A stretch of 64,000 nt of DNA from Archilochus colubris. Its lineage: Eukaryota > Chordata > Aves > Apodiformes > Trochilidae. Position numbers and translations under genes: made by a program. Below the pieces are notes generated by a model. The model saw nothing but the letters and a program-made list of their open reading frames with translations. It ran no database searches and was not told the origin of the DNA. Below, piece by piece: positions 1 through 13,200 of the stretch; position 1 is the stretch's first letter, and every line of letters begins with the position of its first letter. The stretch is from assembly GCA_023079485.1 (NCBI GenBank), contig CM041090.1, forward strand, positions 34,002,874 through 34,066,873, given 5' to 3'.

Positions 1-494
1 TGGAAAAAATGGTTGGAGTGTAGCAATTCATACCAGTGAAGATCTTTGGTGTTTCTTTAACCTTGGGAAAAATTAGAGAGAAGATCTGTGAAAATTCCTC
101 TTTGGATTCCTGCATACAAATCATACTTGAACACTTGAAAATGGGCTTGTTTGGTTGCTTCTGTTTCAAGAGTAATGTGTAACTGAGAGAGGGGATCAGC
201 ACTTGAGTCTGCACAGCATGAGGAAGCTCTTCAGATGTTGTAGGTATCCTCCAGGTTTGCTTTAGCTTCTCATACTCCAGAGGTCTATTTGAATTTATCC
301 CAAATGGCTTGAATGAGACTTCTTGATCTGGAAAAGACTGAAATGTGGTAGTGGTCTTCATACAGATAGCAGCACAAGCTGCAGCACAAGGAAATAAAGT
401 TCTCTGCATGTCTGCTAGGGGAGGTGTGGGCAAACAAGGACCATAACTTCCAGCAAGGTAGGCTTACAAGAGATATGAGGTGTGAATTTTCTAA

Positions 495-600
495 CCGTAA
501 GAATAGTTAAAAACTGGAATTGATTCCTTGGGAGGCTGTGGACTTGCTTTCACTGGAGATGTCTAAAGAACAAGTTGGACAAATACATATTGAGAATGTA
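495..600 (+). repeat. Ancient CR1-like LINE fragment
   Basis: The stretch with GGAGGCTGTGGAC, CTGGAGATGTCTAAAGAAC and AGTTGGACAAATAC resembles the last coding bases of CR1-type elements (Trp-Asn-x-Leu-Pro … Leu-Glu-x-Phe-Lys). It is heavily diverged and has no 3' ATTCTATG end. Assignment is by eye only. Confidence 0.45.
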
Positions 601-3600
601 TTAAGTAAAGTTTACCGCGAAATACTTGGAAAAAGTAGATAACTTCTTAAAATCCCTTCTGGACCCATCTTCTCTGATCAGCTGTGAGCAGATGATGTTC
701 CTAAATATGCCAACATAGCTGATTTTTATTTCTGCCTTGCTGATTTTAATAAGAGATAGTAAGAGAATTAAGAGGTCACTCTAAGAGAGACTGAAATTAG
801 AGCCTCAATTGGAACATTATGCTATGTTCAAGGGGTAAGGCCCAAACTTAATCTCATATTGGAGATGCTTTCTCTCATAATATTGCCTCAGTAATATCCC
901 CACAATATTAAATGTGGTTTGACATTTTGAAATGTTTCAGAATCGTAGTGTTCTATTGTAACTTTATTACCATCACCCATTATACAAATGGCATTGTGTG
1001 AGACTGTGCATTGTGATCCAGATGAACTAATAATTTATTGAGGAAGTTGAACCACTGCAGTAAGAAACATTAATTGTTTGTTCTTCCTGGCAGTGCTTCT
1101 CTACAGCATTGCTGGGATAGCTAAGCAAACAAAGGTTTGGTGGTGTACTTGTGTAATGGTATTAACGTGAGAAAAGCTGTTATATCCTCCTGAAGCTATA
1201 TTTATATGCATCACAGGAACCTAGTAAATTCTCTCTATGGGGAAGAACAAACCAAAATTTCAAAATTTAATGTATACTTTCTAAGTGACTTCTTGGGTAA
1301 GATTTACTGTAGGCATGCAGATGGTGCCCGTTCTTCCCAAACCTTTCTGACTGATTTAGACCTTCCCAGTTTCATGTTTAAAAATGGCACTTTCTGTTCC
1401 AGATGAAATTTTGCAAATTGAATGTCATTAGTGGAAATAGATACCTTGTTTATTTTTAAGTTTGCTTTGGGTTTTGGGTAGCAACTGCAGGCTGCCTTTC
1501 AATTTTTAGAACCGCAAATCAAACAGTAATACTGATAACAAAAGTAATAATGCCAGCCAAGTTTATTCTGTGACTTGTGGCAAGCTCAGGACAGGGTGCT
1601 GGAGGGTGTATTGTAGGACATCCGTTGATTTGTTGTCTATATTGGCAGATAATTAAGAAAACAATAACTGGAACTGCAGATACAATGACAAACTGTGACT
1701 TTCCCACTGCTTCCTTTGGAGCTGGTTTGCAGTGGGAAAGTCTTGGAACACTGGTTATGTGGTAGAGGAGTGATGGCTTGCTGGGGTGGTAAATGGGAAA
1801 GCTTGGAAGAGTAGACTTATTCATAGTGTCAACCTGGATCCAGAATTTTGCAAGCTTTGGAGCAGTTTCAGAACCAGCATAAATATTGTTCCTGTGATGG
1901 CTGTCAAGGTCAAACCAAAACTCTTGAGTAAGGGTACTCGTGAGTAGATGCCAAAGTTCAGGGTATTAAAGGCTTGGACTCTACACTTCTTTGTCCTTGA
2001 AGGGAAGCCCTTGAGCATTCTCACAGTTTGAATAATGACAGTGATCTCTGAAAGATAAGGCTAATAACATTAAAGCTGTTAATATGTAATGAGTCATGCT
2101 GAAATGAATGTGCAGAAGTTTTCTTTTATTGTTAGTGGAGCTTAGTAATGGGAAGCAGGACTCCCAGTTCTATTTCTGACTTGTGGTTTGTCTGTAAACC
2201 CACTGGATAAATTAAAAAATCCCTTGTCTTTCTCAGTTGACCTGTTTCTACTATGTGTCCCTGAGTGTTTTTCACATCACTCTTACTTCTGAAGCTTAAA
2301 TTCCGCAAAATGTTAAGCAAAATTTTTATAATTGTGCATAGTTGTAAAAGTTCCAAATGTAATTTTCTTTTTCATTCATAACTTATGCCAGGAAAGAACC
2401 CTGTGCTTTAGGGATTTAAATTGTGCTGTTTACTTTTATAACTATTATGTGCAGAACATGTGCAGTGAGTGTAAGCTTGAAGCAGCTTGCAGTACAGCAG
2501 AATACCTGTGTCATGTTAACCAATTTTTTAAAATTAAAAAATTGTATGGTTCTTTTAATAGATAGGCTTTGTAGCTGCTGCTGTTTCATAGTCTTTTTCC
2601 CTAGGTGCTGAGCATTATGCCATTGATCCGGCCATACTTTTCTTCACTGGTCTCATCCATGCATGGCAGAAAACCTAGTAATCTGTAGATTGTGTGTGGG
2701 AAAGAGCAGATTAGAGACTGTCCCTTGTCACTTGGTGTTTGAGTGCCCCTGTATGTGCCATATATTAGTTTTATTTTCTACCGTGACACCTAGCTATCAG
2801 AAAGAGCTCTCTAGAGTATCTTAAAAGGCATCTTCAATTAAAGTTGAAAAGAGTTAAGCAAAACACAGACAGTAGATCTCACAGCCAGAGGTAAAAATAA
2901 TATACATGGGGGTGTCTCATGCTTTAATTGGAAGAGAGGCAGAAAGTGTGGAGCTTAGTTTCCCTTGCTGGAATATTTTGTAGAAGAGGGGAGTGGAGGC
3001 TGAATGGGGAAAGCGAAGGTAGGTGGAAAACACGCATCTGTGTCCAAGCCGTGACAAAAGTCTTGGAAAAACAAATTACTGAAATGCTTAAGTTTTACAG
3101 AGTATTCCCTACAGGTCATAATTTTCCCTGTGAGGGAATAGAATTTGATATTGGAGAAGGTCAGACAGCCAGCTGTGGGGCTGAAGATGGATGCAAGGGC
3201 CTCCTTTGCAAAATTAAATTTGACAAGAAGAGGCAAATCAGTACAGAGGCGTGAAACCTAATTAGCCTCCCATAGAGAGTGATCTGATATCAGCCCACTC
3301 TCATTCTGGTAGGAGTCAAAATGAGCCCAGTTTTCAAGAGCTTAGGCTTCCCTGTCATTGTGGGACAAAGTGCCCCTGAGAAAAGGAATTCTGGAGAAAA
3401 AAAGACTGGAAAATTGGGTTTAAATTCAGTCATGTGTTGTTGGATAAGGACTGCAGAGTATCTAGCACTCTGGAGTGTCTCAGAAGTGGCTCCCTATAAA
3501 TACACACTCTGGTGAATTTTACTGAAGTAGGTAGTTTTGTGAAGTTTCATAGAATGATAGAAAGTCTGATTTTGTTTAATGTAGTTGGGCCTATGTCCAG

Positions 3601-5618
3601 GCCAGCTTGGCCTGTATTTTGGCCTAAATAGTGCTTGGCTGGGATGCCAACAAGTATCTTGCTGGTGCTGCAAGTAGTGTGTAAGGATTGATGAGTCCTC
3701 ATGTGGTGCTCTTTGCCTGGACCAGCTGGGCAGCAGCTTGGTGGAAATCCAGGAACTGACTGTGCATTTTGTAGGAGCTGAGGGTGATAATTACTTAAAT
3801 TCATATTCTGAGTCTACAGTTTGTTTGTGATGTTTGTTAGTGATGTTTCATTTTGCCTCAATGGCTCTATTTTTTCCATTAGATCCTTAACTTTTCCCTT
3901 TTAGAAAACCCCAACCAAAGAAAACCCAAAAACCTGTTTGATACTGCTGGTGCAAGATGCCTGATGTTTCAAGTCCAGAAACAACCTAATTGTAATGTTG
4001 GACAAAGTAATTCTTGTTTTCAAAGGCAGAGAGGATGTAATTAAGCTTTGTGCACTGCCACCTTACAAGAGATACTTTTTAGATGTGAACCACATACACC
4101 ATCATTATTAGTGCAGTTGGCCTGGTGCCCATCAAAGCAATGATTATTTTCCACAGCAGCTACTGCAGTTCCTCTGCTTTTTCAGTTTCCTGTTATCTCA
4201 CATGGACATCAGCAGTCCCCTTGCCAAATTTCTTTGTAAAATCATGGCACTCCAGGCTCATAGGAAGAGGGTTTATCAGCACTGTCGCAGTTAATTGCTT
4301 TAATGGGTGTATGGCATTGTCCCTTGAACAGTGGAGATGCAGAAAGTGTGTGAATAGTGTTGGAAGTGAATCACTTTGAAGGTTGCTCTGTCTTGGTGAG
4401 GAAGTTAAGACAACTGGTAATGGATCTGGTATCTTCGGTCTGCTTTTTGAAATGGTCCAAAATTATATTACAGAGGTATTTTGGGGTGATGCCATACTTT
4501 AAAAAAGGCTGACTTTTCCAACTATTTGTTTATATATTTTACTTATCTTTGTCTTTTTGGATGCATTAACTCATTGAATTGTTAGCGCTTAGGTGCTTGA
4601 AGAGAATTCCCAAGTAAATTTGTCCTTTTTATCTCATTCTCTTTCATATTTGTTTCCCAGAGGAGGTCTTTCAGTCAGACCTATTGAAGGAATAATTATT
4701 TCATGAAGATTTGATGTATATCTTGATTGCACTTTGAAGATGTTTTTGTGAGTTTTTATCATCTCAATGAGGGATCATAGCATGTAAATAAAGAAACAAG
4801 CATTATCTTTTGTATTAATCAACAAGATGATTAAATAATAACCACAATTGTTAATTGGTACTTGGAGATAGAGGATGATGACTGTCTTGAGTTTGATGAT
4901 GGGAACACCGACAGATAGACTCTTTTCTGCACAATAAAACTGTGTATAATTTAGGAGGCATTATGGTTTTGATGTGCAGCTGCAACCATAGTGAAGCTGT
5001 ACAACTGTTTGCCTGGTGTCCTATTTCAGTCATATGTTTTCATACTGAATGAGGTATTAGCAAGGGGATTTGAGATTCAGGCAGTTAAATCAGTTCTCAT
5101 TGCTACCAAAGCCCCAAGGTTCTCTGTAAACCCATGCTTGCAGTGTTTTGCTTCACTGTGGGATGCAGTTCCTGCTGGTTTCAGTATTCAGCAGGAGTGA
5201 AAAGCTGATTCTTTCCTCAGAGGCAAAAGTCCAACTTGTCCCTCACAAGACAGGGGCTTCTGGCTCTCTCTGAGTTTGGAAATAGAGCTTTATTTTTATA
5301 TCACCCACGTATCTGTATTTTTCTAAGCATTGCAGTATTTGTAGAAGGAAAAGGAAGGACATAGGGAGCCTGCCTCTCTACAAGCTGATGAAATAAAATG
5401 ATACAAGATTTTAACAAACAATTTTGGGAATATAGAGCATAGGACAAGGAATATTGGAGGTGTGTATTGAGAGTCCTTTCCCTTGTATTGACTAGCTGTC
5501 TAATCTTGACCCAACTGTTGCTCCTCCTCAAGCATCACCAGTTCTTTGTACTGTTACTCATCTGAGGCAAATAGTGCTGCTCCAAGTGACTGTGCAACCT
5601 GGCTGCTCTCAGTGGTGG

Positions 5619-5639
5619 TTTTTTTTGGTTTTTTTTTTT
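5619..5639 (+). repeat. T-rich low-complexity tract
   Basis: Two T runs separated by GG, within the upstream KIF26A intron. Simple sequence only. Confidence 0.8.
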
Positions 5640-7087
5640 GCTCCTAACCTACCATAAATATAAGCAAAAGAAGAATTTCCTTCTCTGATCAGCTTACTTA
5701 AGCTGACTCAGCCTGAGGCTGCCTGATCACTAGAATTACCCTGAATTAGGTCTGACAGCAAAGTACTGCCTTCATTTCTCCATATGTCTGCTGCTTATAA
5801 TACTTCACAGATGCTAGTGCCAGTCTGATCTCACTGAAAAGTACTTAGAGATCTAAGGCTGGAAGGCATCCTGAAAATATAAAATAGCTATTGTATAAAG
5901 AGACTTTTTGTCATCATGTATTTGTGGACTGGTTTGTCCAAAGTGCTTCATAGTGCAGTCACAGGCCACAGTAGTGCTTTGTCCCTGGAAGGCCTGTTGG
6001 TATTGGTAGCGTGGTCTCGGGTTGCCCAAAGATGCTGGCAGCAAAACACTTTCCATTGTTGCTGGCTTATCAGTCATTCAAAGTAATGTTAAAAGATAAC
6101 ATGTTAGATACTCTTATGATATGTACCCAAGGGTGGGCTGTCTACTGACTACCTCAGGGTCAGGTCACACATGTCTTTTTCAGGTGGCAAAGTTCTCCTT
6201 GGCATTGGCAGAACTGAAATTTTGCCTTCATTGCCACCTACCTCCAGCTGCCCAAAATGTGCTCATGAATGCATTTGTTCTACTTAACTCTGCAGGGTGA
6301 TTTTTTCCCATGTGGATTTTGATGTAGAGTTGAGTTTGAGCTTTTATTTCTTGCTATACTGTTTGGTGTTCCTGATGGGCAACAGCAGAAAAAAATTACC
6401 ATGTTCCTATTCTTACAAGGGAAAATATTACGATTTTAATTGTATATTTTAATTTCTCCTTCTTCCTCATCTTTTATGTTTTGAAATTCTGCATTTCAAA
6501 AGCTGGACCATTATCATTCAGAACATTAAAGCATGTCTTTTTAACAGCTTTCCCTTTTAATGTGAAAAAATGGAATTGAGGAGGAAAAAACCAATCTGTC
6601 TTAAAGGAAAGTCTCTGTTATCTAAGGATTTTCAGTGCAGCTAACAAGAGAGGATCTTGAGCTCAGCTGACTTGGAGTGCTGTTCTCTGCCTTATGTAAC
6701 TGGCAGAGTACAAAGGAGCACTTTCATAATGTTATCACCAATAAAGTCCATCAGGTCTGTCCAGTGACAAGGGGCTTATTTCAGCTTTTTATTACGTCAG
6801 TGAGGTTTTAACATTTTGGGATTCAGCTATCAAGCTGTTGTGGGAAAGAGGGAAAATTAGATTGTAATTGAAACTCTGTTGGGGGAGAATTTAACTGAAT
6901 ATTTTGCCAATAATTTTTCCACCTATATTTCCTTCTATTAATCTCTCGAGGGTTTGACCGTATGAAATCAGATGAGAATGCAATGACTGGATTTGTTAAG
7001 CAGGTAGTGATGACAATAAGTTTGTCTGGTCCAGAGATCCATTAACACCTAGTAATGTTTTCCTTTCTTGCTATTACTTTTATACAG

Positions 7088-7271
7088 AGCAGCACAGAAG
7101 CTTAACCTGTCTTCGAAGAGAAAGAAATATCATCCGCCCCTGCCACACACACACGACTTCTCTATTTATGCTACTAACTTTAGTGGCATCCTGCAGCTCT
7201 GTCCTCCCCCAGCACCACCATGCCTTCTGAGAGCTGTGTCCAAAATCAAGGACAACCCTGGCATTGGAAAG
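7088..7271 (+). CDS. KIF26A: KIF26A window exon 1: pre-motor basic/proline linker
   Basis: The acceptor is a pyrimidine-rich run ending TATACAG at 7087; the donor is GTAACT at 7272. The exon opens on the third base of a codon and closes in phase 0. It encodes residues 1-61: [17 protein letters not shown], then a variable stretch that includes a CACACACACA run read as Pro-His-Thr-His, then [19 protein letters not shown] and a lysine-rich end. This is the segment just before the first motor strand in KIF26 proteins. The preceding exon, expected to end in an Arg codon split 2+1, is not in the window. Confidence 0.93.
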
Positions 7272-10200
7272 GTAACTTCGGATTTTAATTTTGTAAAATA
7301 GTTTTCTAGAACAATTTGAAGAAGGCTGGAAGCTTTCAGCCTAGAACAGAGTTGGAGAGGTTCAAGGAAAAGGATCTTGGGATAGAGAGACAGCCATAGT
7401 GGTATGAGTGTGCCTCAGAGCTGTTATCACATCTTGGCTTTGGAAATAGTTGGCAGCCTCAGAGCAGATTCAGTACTGGAATGCTGGCTTCTTTGGAGCC
7501 AGTTAACATCACTGACAACAATATTGGTCTCTACAACTACCTGAAGGGAGGTTGTAGCCAGATGGGGGTTGGTCTCTTTTCCCAGATGACTTTCAACAAG
7601 ACAAGAGGGCACGGTCTTAAGTTGTGCCAGGGGAAGTTTAGGTTAGATATTAGAAAGAATTTCTTTACAGAGAGAGTGATCAGACATTGGAATGGGCTGC
7701 CCAGTGAAGTAGTGGATTCTCCGTCCCTGGAGATATTTAAAAAAAGACTGGATGTGGCACTCAGTGCCATGGTCTAGCAACTGCAACGGTGATTCAAGGG
7801 TTGGACTCGATGATCTCTGAGGTCCCTTTCAACCCAGCCAATTCTATGATTCTATGATAATTGCTGGTTTCTCTTTCCCTCTATTAAAACAAGAGACAAA
7901 TTTTTCTTTGGCAGCGTTGGTCTAGAACCAATGCACACCCAGGCTTCACCTTTGGCAGTCTCTGCACTGCCAGCAAGGCTCAGCCACTGCTGCTGGTGCT
8001 GTCTGCTTGAAGTTAAGGGGGTAGACTGAGGGGGCTATTTCCCTGTGTCTCTCCAACTTAGGAAATACAACATCTTTCAAGTTGTAAAATATGAGCTAGT
8101 CTTATTTAAAATTAATTAAAATACAACCCAATTATTTAGAGCTTTATTCATATTTTTAACTGTTTAATTACTCACACAGCAAAGACTGAATACTTATTTA
8201 CATAGGTCACAAGACATAAGTGTTGGAAGACAGAATTGAAGTCTGTAATATGCACAGGAGAGCTGAAAATACACACCCTGAGTAACCATACAAATCAGTA
8301 TTAACATAAGGAGATTGTCAGCCTTAATACCTATAGCTGACAGTCTTTCACAGAGAAAACTGTTTCTTAAGTTGGTACATTTGTATTAAATGGAAAAAAA
8401 AGGAGTAATTTGGGCTATTTTAAGCAGGTGGAAACTCAAAGATGTGGTTTCTTCTCTGTTTTTTCCTGTGTGTTAAAAAAAGAGACAGTAGTAGTAAATG
8501 ATGGAATACTGCAAACCTGGTACAGTTATTTGTAGATTTCCAGGTCGAGGAGGTTTTTCAAAGGAGCACTCTTCCTATGGGTGTGTCTTAGCAGAGCCCA
8601 TCTGCTGTGCCTGCATCTTCCCCAGGAACATTAGCACTTGGCCATGGCACAAGGAATACCAGGGAGTGTGGCATTTCCAAGGCTCTTTGCCTTATGGTGA
8701 CCCTTAAAGCAGGTTTCTATCTCCTTGTACCTGCAGCTCAATAAAAGCTTCTTTGCACCTCACTGCCCTTATGTACCTGCAGCTCTGTGTAGCCTGGAGA
8801 CTTCAGCCTTTTTTGTACACTTGGAGGTTGGCTGGTGGAGCTTAGCATGCCTTGTGCCTCATGGAGAGCTCTGCTTTATGTGGCTTTGTCAAATAGATCA
8901 ACAACATCTAATAAATATCAAATGCATAATCTCAGATGGCAGAAGATTATATCCCTTGGTTTATCTGGTCTGCCTTATTTTTTTCATTAGTGAGCACAGC
9001 AGAGGGCTTTTAAAAGGAAGAGCTCTACCAAAGGGGCATGCCAGGACCTTGATCAGCTGTGCTAAGCTGTGTGAGCTTCTCCTCCGAGTTGGGATATAGA
9101 TGTATCCCATGTTGGCATTGTGGGTGGTATTTCTCTCCTGCCTGGCACACTACAGCATGACTTCAATGGTCAACAAGCTGCTATTGACCCTCAAATGTCT
9201 CTGTGAGTTTAGCACTCAGGTGGAAACATTGTTGAAGATAGTGTTTATTTTGGCCCAGGGTTCCACCTGTGTCCTCAATGCATACTTCTTGACCACAGTT
9301 TGGAGGAATTCTGTGCTCTGCTGGAGAGGATAAGAGCTCTCTGATCATTGAGCCAGCCCTTTAGTTCTTGAGCTAAGATGTAGACCACCCAAATGATGAT
9401 GGGATGTACTAGTTATTGGTTTAAATACTCCCCCAAAAATAAAGTAACTAGACATCTTCTGTGATCCACACTTCAAAGCATGCAATACCTATTAATTGTC
9501 TCTCTTAACCATTCATCTTTTGCATCACATGGAGAAAACCTCCAGCAATACAGCTTTTTATAAAAGTTATGAGTCAACACAAATGAAATCTCATGTATCT
9601 TAGTTCTTAGAACTTGTGGTCGAAGTGTCAGTCCTACACAGGTGTTCTTTTGGTACTAAACACTGATAGTTTAATTTTCTCTGAGCAATACCAAGAAGCT
9701 TTTGGTAGCATTTAGCCCACTGTGCAGTAAGAATCTCCATTATAATTTCCTCTTCAGCAGCTTCTCCTGATCAAGACTTAGTCAGCTAGTATCTCATGAT
9801 GAGGATGATGGGAATAAGGTAATAACCTTTTTTCCTCACTGCTTTAAGTATCTTAGCAATTGAGAGAAGAATCAACAAACTCTGGCAGATGTGCTGTGGA
9901 TCTTTGTTAACTTCAGTGCCTTTCCTTCTATCAGCTTTTTACTTTACATGCCTCCTGGTTACAATTTTCCATGGCTTTTATTTATTTATTTATTTATTTA
10001 TTTAATTTATTTATTTTTTCCAGCCTATCCAATAGTAAGTACAAGATACACAGGGAACAGAATCAGTGATAGATTCTGGAGTTACTTTTTCCTACCACAG
10101 CATCTGTGGCTGTGGTTGGTGTTCTTGTTGGTTTGTGTCATCATTCTCAGGGCAGTGGTGTTCCTTGCTCTCTTATTATTGTGTGGTTACTGTAGGTTAA

Positions 10201-13200
10201 GCAGCTGGTGGGGCAACCTTTTCCTTCCTTACCTCCCAGCTTGTTGCTGTTTTGTCTCTAATGGTAGTTACCATGTGGAAGAATGGTTCCTTGCTGGTGT
10301 CTGCTGTAGGGAGAGGAATGTAGTAGTTTTGATGGGTTGCCTAACTCCCACCTAACTTCACTTTCCTAAGCTGAGAACGAGCCATTGAGGACCATTCCTT
10401 ATTCTTCTCAAGTGGCTGATTTCTCTGAGCAGAGAGAGCTTGAGAAAATTTAGTTCTAGTCTTGTCAAGTGGTCTCTTCCAGAGCAGGACAGGATTCCAT
10501 AGAGAAATGTGCAGGGGACTGAAGAGATAAAATTTAAGGAGGAGAGTCTAAGCTATGTGAGAAGGGAAAATTGAGTAAAAAACTGGAAAGCCATGAAATG
10601 TCCAGGAAGCTTCAATGGGAGCAATGTGGATCCCTTCATGAAAAGATGAGGTGGTGAGTGATACATCAACTGTGCAAAAGTCCTGTTTTATTACAGGGGG
10701 GACTGGTGAGTAAGGCCCAAATCCTTCAGCAACTAATTATTGTCTCTAATGGCACACTCTCGGCATTCCCATTTCTTTTGGAAATCCAGTGAAAGCTTAA
10801 AGCAAGGTACATGTTGAAACATTTCTAATGACCAATATGACTGGCTTTTTAGATTTCCCCTGCTATCCTGCTATGGCAATTCTTAAAGTTTTCTCCCCCC
10901 ACTGATGTTTAAAGTTATGTTGTGGTGGTTTTTTTTTTTTTTTTTTGGGTTTTTTTGTGTGTGTGTGTGTGTTTTGTTTTGTTTTTTCTTGCGGTATTCA
11001 GTACATCAGATGAACAGAATGTGGAAAATGTGACGTCACTTTGGGGCCAAAAGGGAAAAAAAAGGCTTGCGAGGTAATGTAGGACTACAGTGTTATAAGG
11101 CTGACTTGCAGACCATGCAGCCAGACAAAGTGGTTGAGACAACAATAAAGAGAGCATTAGTAGGCAGCAGTTAATGTAGGGATCATTTGACGAACCTTTT
11201 AAAGTTGGAACAAATATGTTGTTAGCATTCTGTGAAGGTAAGTCAGCAAGCATTTCATAGAATCATAGAATTGGCTGGGTTGGAAGGGACCTCAGAGATC
11301 ATCAACCCTTGAACCACCATTGCAGTTGCTAGACCATGGCACTGAGTGCCACATCCAGTCTCTTTTTAAATATCTCCAGGGACAGAGAATCCACTACTTC
11401 CCTAGGCAGCCCATTCCAATGCTTGATCACTCTCTCCGTAAAGAGATTCTTTCTAATATCTAACCGAAACTTCCCCTGGCACAATATTTGAATTGTGCCC
11501 TATTTGAATAGGGTTGGTCTGGTTGCTAGAGTGCATTTGGGTTTTGATCAAGCTTTTGGCAAGTGCCTTGACCCAGATTTCTTAAAAAAACCCATAGCTG
11601 TCATGTATTCTCTAGTGGTTCAATAACTGGTAGGAAGCAAGCAATAGGGCAAATTCCACACTGGAGCAAAGTTAGCAGTGGTGTTATATGGAGGTCCATG
11701 ATGTTCACTGTCTTCCTGAATAGTTTGGATGAGGAGCTGAAGCTGTGAATTCAGAGTGGCCAAAGCTAAAACTGACTGTGGAGGCTTGCAAAAAATTGTC
11801 ATGGCACTGAAGTTACTGAGTGAATAAAGAGGTATTTGAACTTAAGTGTTGGTTAATACAAGGTAATATACATAAGAAAAGGAACCCTCTAAAAGGAGCC
11901 AATCATGAACAGAAAGATGTCAGGAAATCAGGCATGACCATGACCCATTTTACTATCCATCGTGGAAGCTACAGCATCAGGTTATGAGTCTGAGTTTCTA
12001 AAGAAAAGCTTTATTGAATATTTAATAGGCAAGAGAAAGCATTTTCAGTTTTAGGGGGGTTTCTAACAGTATTTGATATAAATACATGTTCCTCTTCAGG
12101 CTCATACTGTTTAAATAACAGTCACTCATTGATGTGTTTTTCATTACTGGTGTTCTTCCTTGAAGAAATGTAAAGATTTCCCCTCCTTCTCCATGTCTGT
12201 ATCTCTAAATTACCTTCTGAGAGGGGAGCTATTGCTGTGGCTTAGCAAGGAAAGAGCTGGATCCTAAGACTCCAACAAGTGGAAGCAGAAGCTGTTTTGC
12301 TGCTGGTACAGAGTTGGACCCCAGTAAGCCTAAACATTTCGAAAATAAACCTTAATGAACAGATTAACACCTGTACCTGGAATCTTAACTTATTTGAAGT
12401 GCACTTGCAAAGCTGCTGTACCGTCACTATTGGTTTTTCCTGCCAAATAAACTCCCTTAGGCCAAAGCATCGATTCAGTGGAGAGCTTCCCCATGCATTA
12501 AGTCCTTTTCATTTGTTTTGAAGTTAAATGCAGGTGTAAGAAATACTCTGAATTGGGGTTAGGGATAGTTGAATCTAAGAAACTGGTTGAATTGAGCATG
12601 AGCAGCATCGGGTCTATCTTGGGTATTTCTGTGGTGACTAGAATTGGAATTAGTCAGTCTGGTTGACAGGTCTTGTCACTGGTTGTGGGACCTTGTCTTG
12701 AACTTCTGAGCTTGATGGACATTTAGGGAAGAGGTTTCAATTGTTCCTTTTTGTAGGCTGTATGACGATAGCAAAGGCAGTAACTGTGTTGCCAAAACTG
12801 CTGGAGGAGGAAGGAATGTGAAAAGATTGTGATTGCCAGTTCTTGTACTTGAACTCAGTTACTGATTATTTGAGCGCAAGATCCAAATATGTTCCTAATT
12901 TCACATCATCCTCTCCATGCATATCATACAGTTCTGCTGGGGTGAAATTGCTATCTGGTTTCTTGTGGTTGAATAGAATATTTTTTTTTAGAGACTACAG
13001 CAGAGAACCTATAAATGTATGTTTTGCAATTTCTATTTGTTATTTCTCGTTGTTTCAAGTACTCTTGGGAAGTGGGATATAAATGTCTTAAATTAATTTT
13101 TCTTACATCTCACAAATACCAGTATTCCAATATAATAATTTCATCAGAAGTGTGTGGACTTGTCGTGTGATACAAAAATTTAATTAAGCCTTTTGCTTAA

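Larger units (their letters stand above)
1..7087 (+). other. KIF26A: Upstream KIF26A intron (partial)
   Basis: No KIF26A N-terminal coding sequence was recognised in any frame here. Short open frames lack family similarity and show no codon bias that I can see. The stretch contains one ancient CR1-like piece (about 495-600), A/C-rich bases near 3903-3935, a T/G tract at 5619-5639 and a 24-base AT palindrome at 2521-2544. It is assigned to intron because the exon at 7088 begins mid-codon. Confidence 0.8.
7859..11255 (+). other. KIF26A: Intronic sequence between the two CR1 copies
   Basis: Mostly unique AT-rich sequence. It holds a TTTA microsatellite (9976-10019), a T/GT tract (10929-10990), a full CRE palindrome (11031-11038), and a 13-base direct repeat GTACCTGCAGCTC at 8727 and 8773. 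Open frames at 8725-9333 and 9891-10355 are in low-complexity or Leu/Phe-rich translations with no recognisable family. Confidence 0.7.

Noticed and set aside
2521..2544. 24-base AT palindrome with 11-bp arms
   Set aside because: Made of A and T runs; expected in AT-rich intronic DNA and not obviously functional.
3549..3600. TCATAGAATGATAGAA resembling an antisense CR1 3' end
   Set aside because: Only about 16 bases match and the sequence after it does not continue as CR1.
8725..9333. Adjacent plus-strand open frames of 124 and 77 codons
   Set aside because: Separated by an in-frame stop, Leu/Cys-rich translation without a domain, intronic; the start contains a 13-base direct repeat rather than coding signal.
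9891..10355. 154-codon plus-strand frame with hydrophobic stretches resembling membrane segments
   Set aside because: The hydrophobic part is translation of the TTTA microsatellite and T-rich sequence; no homology recognised.
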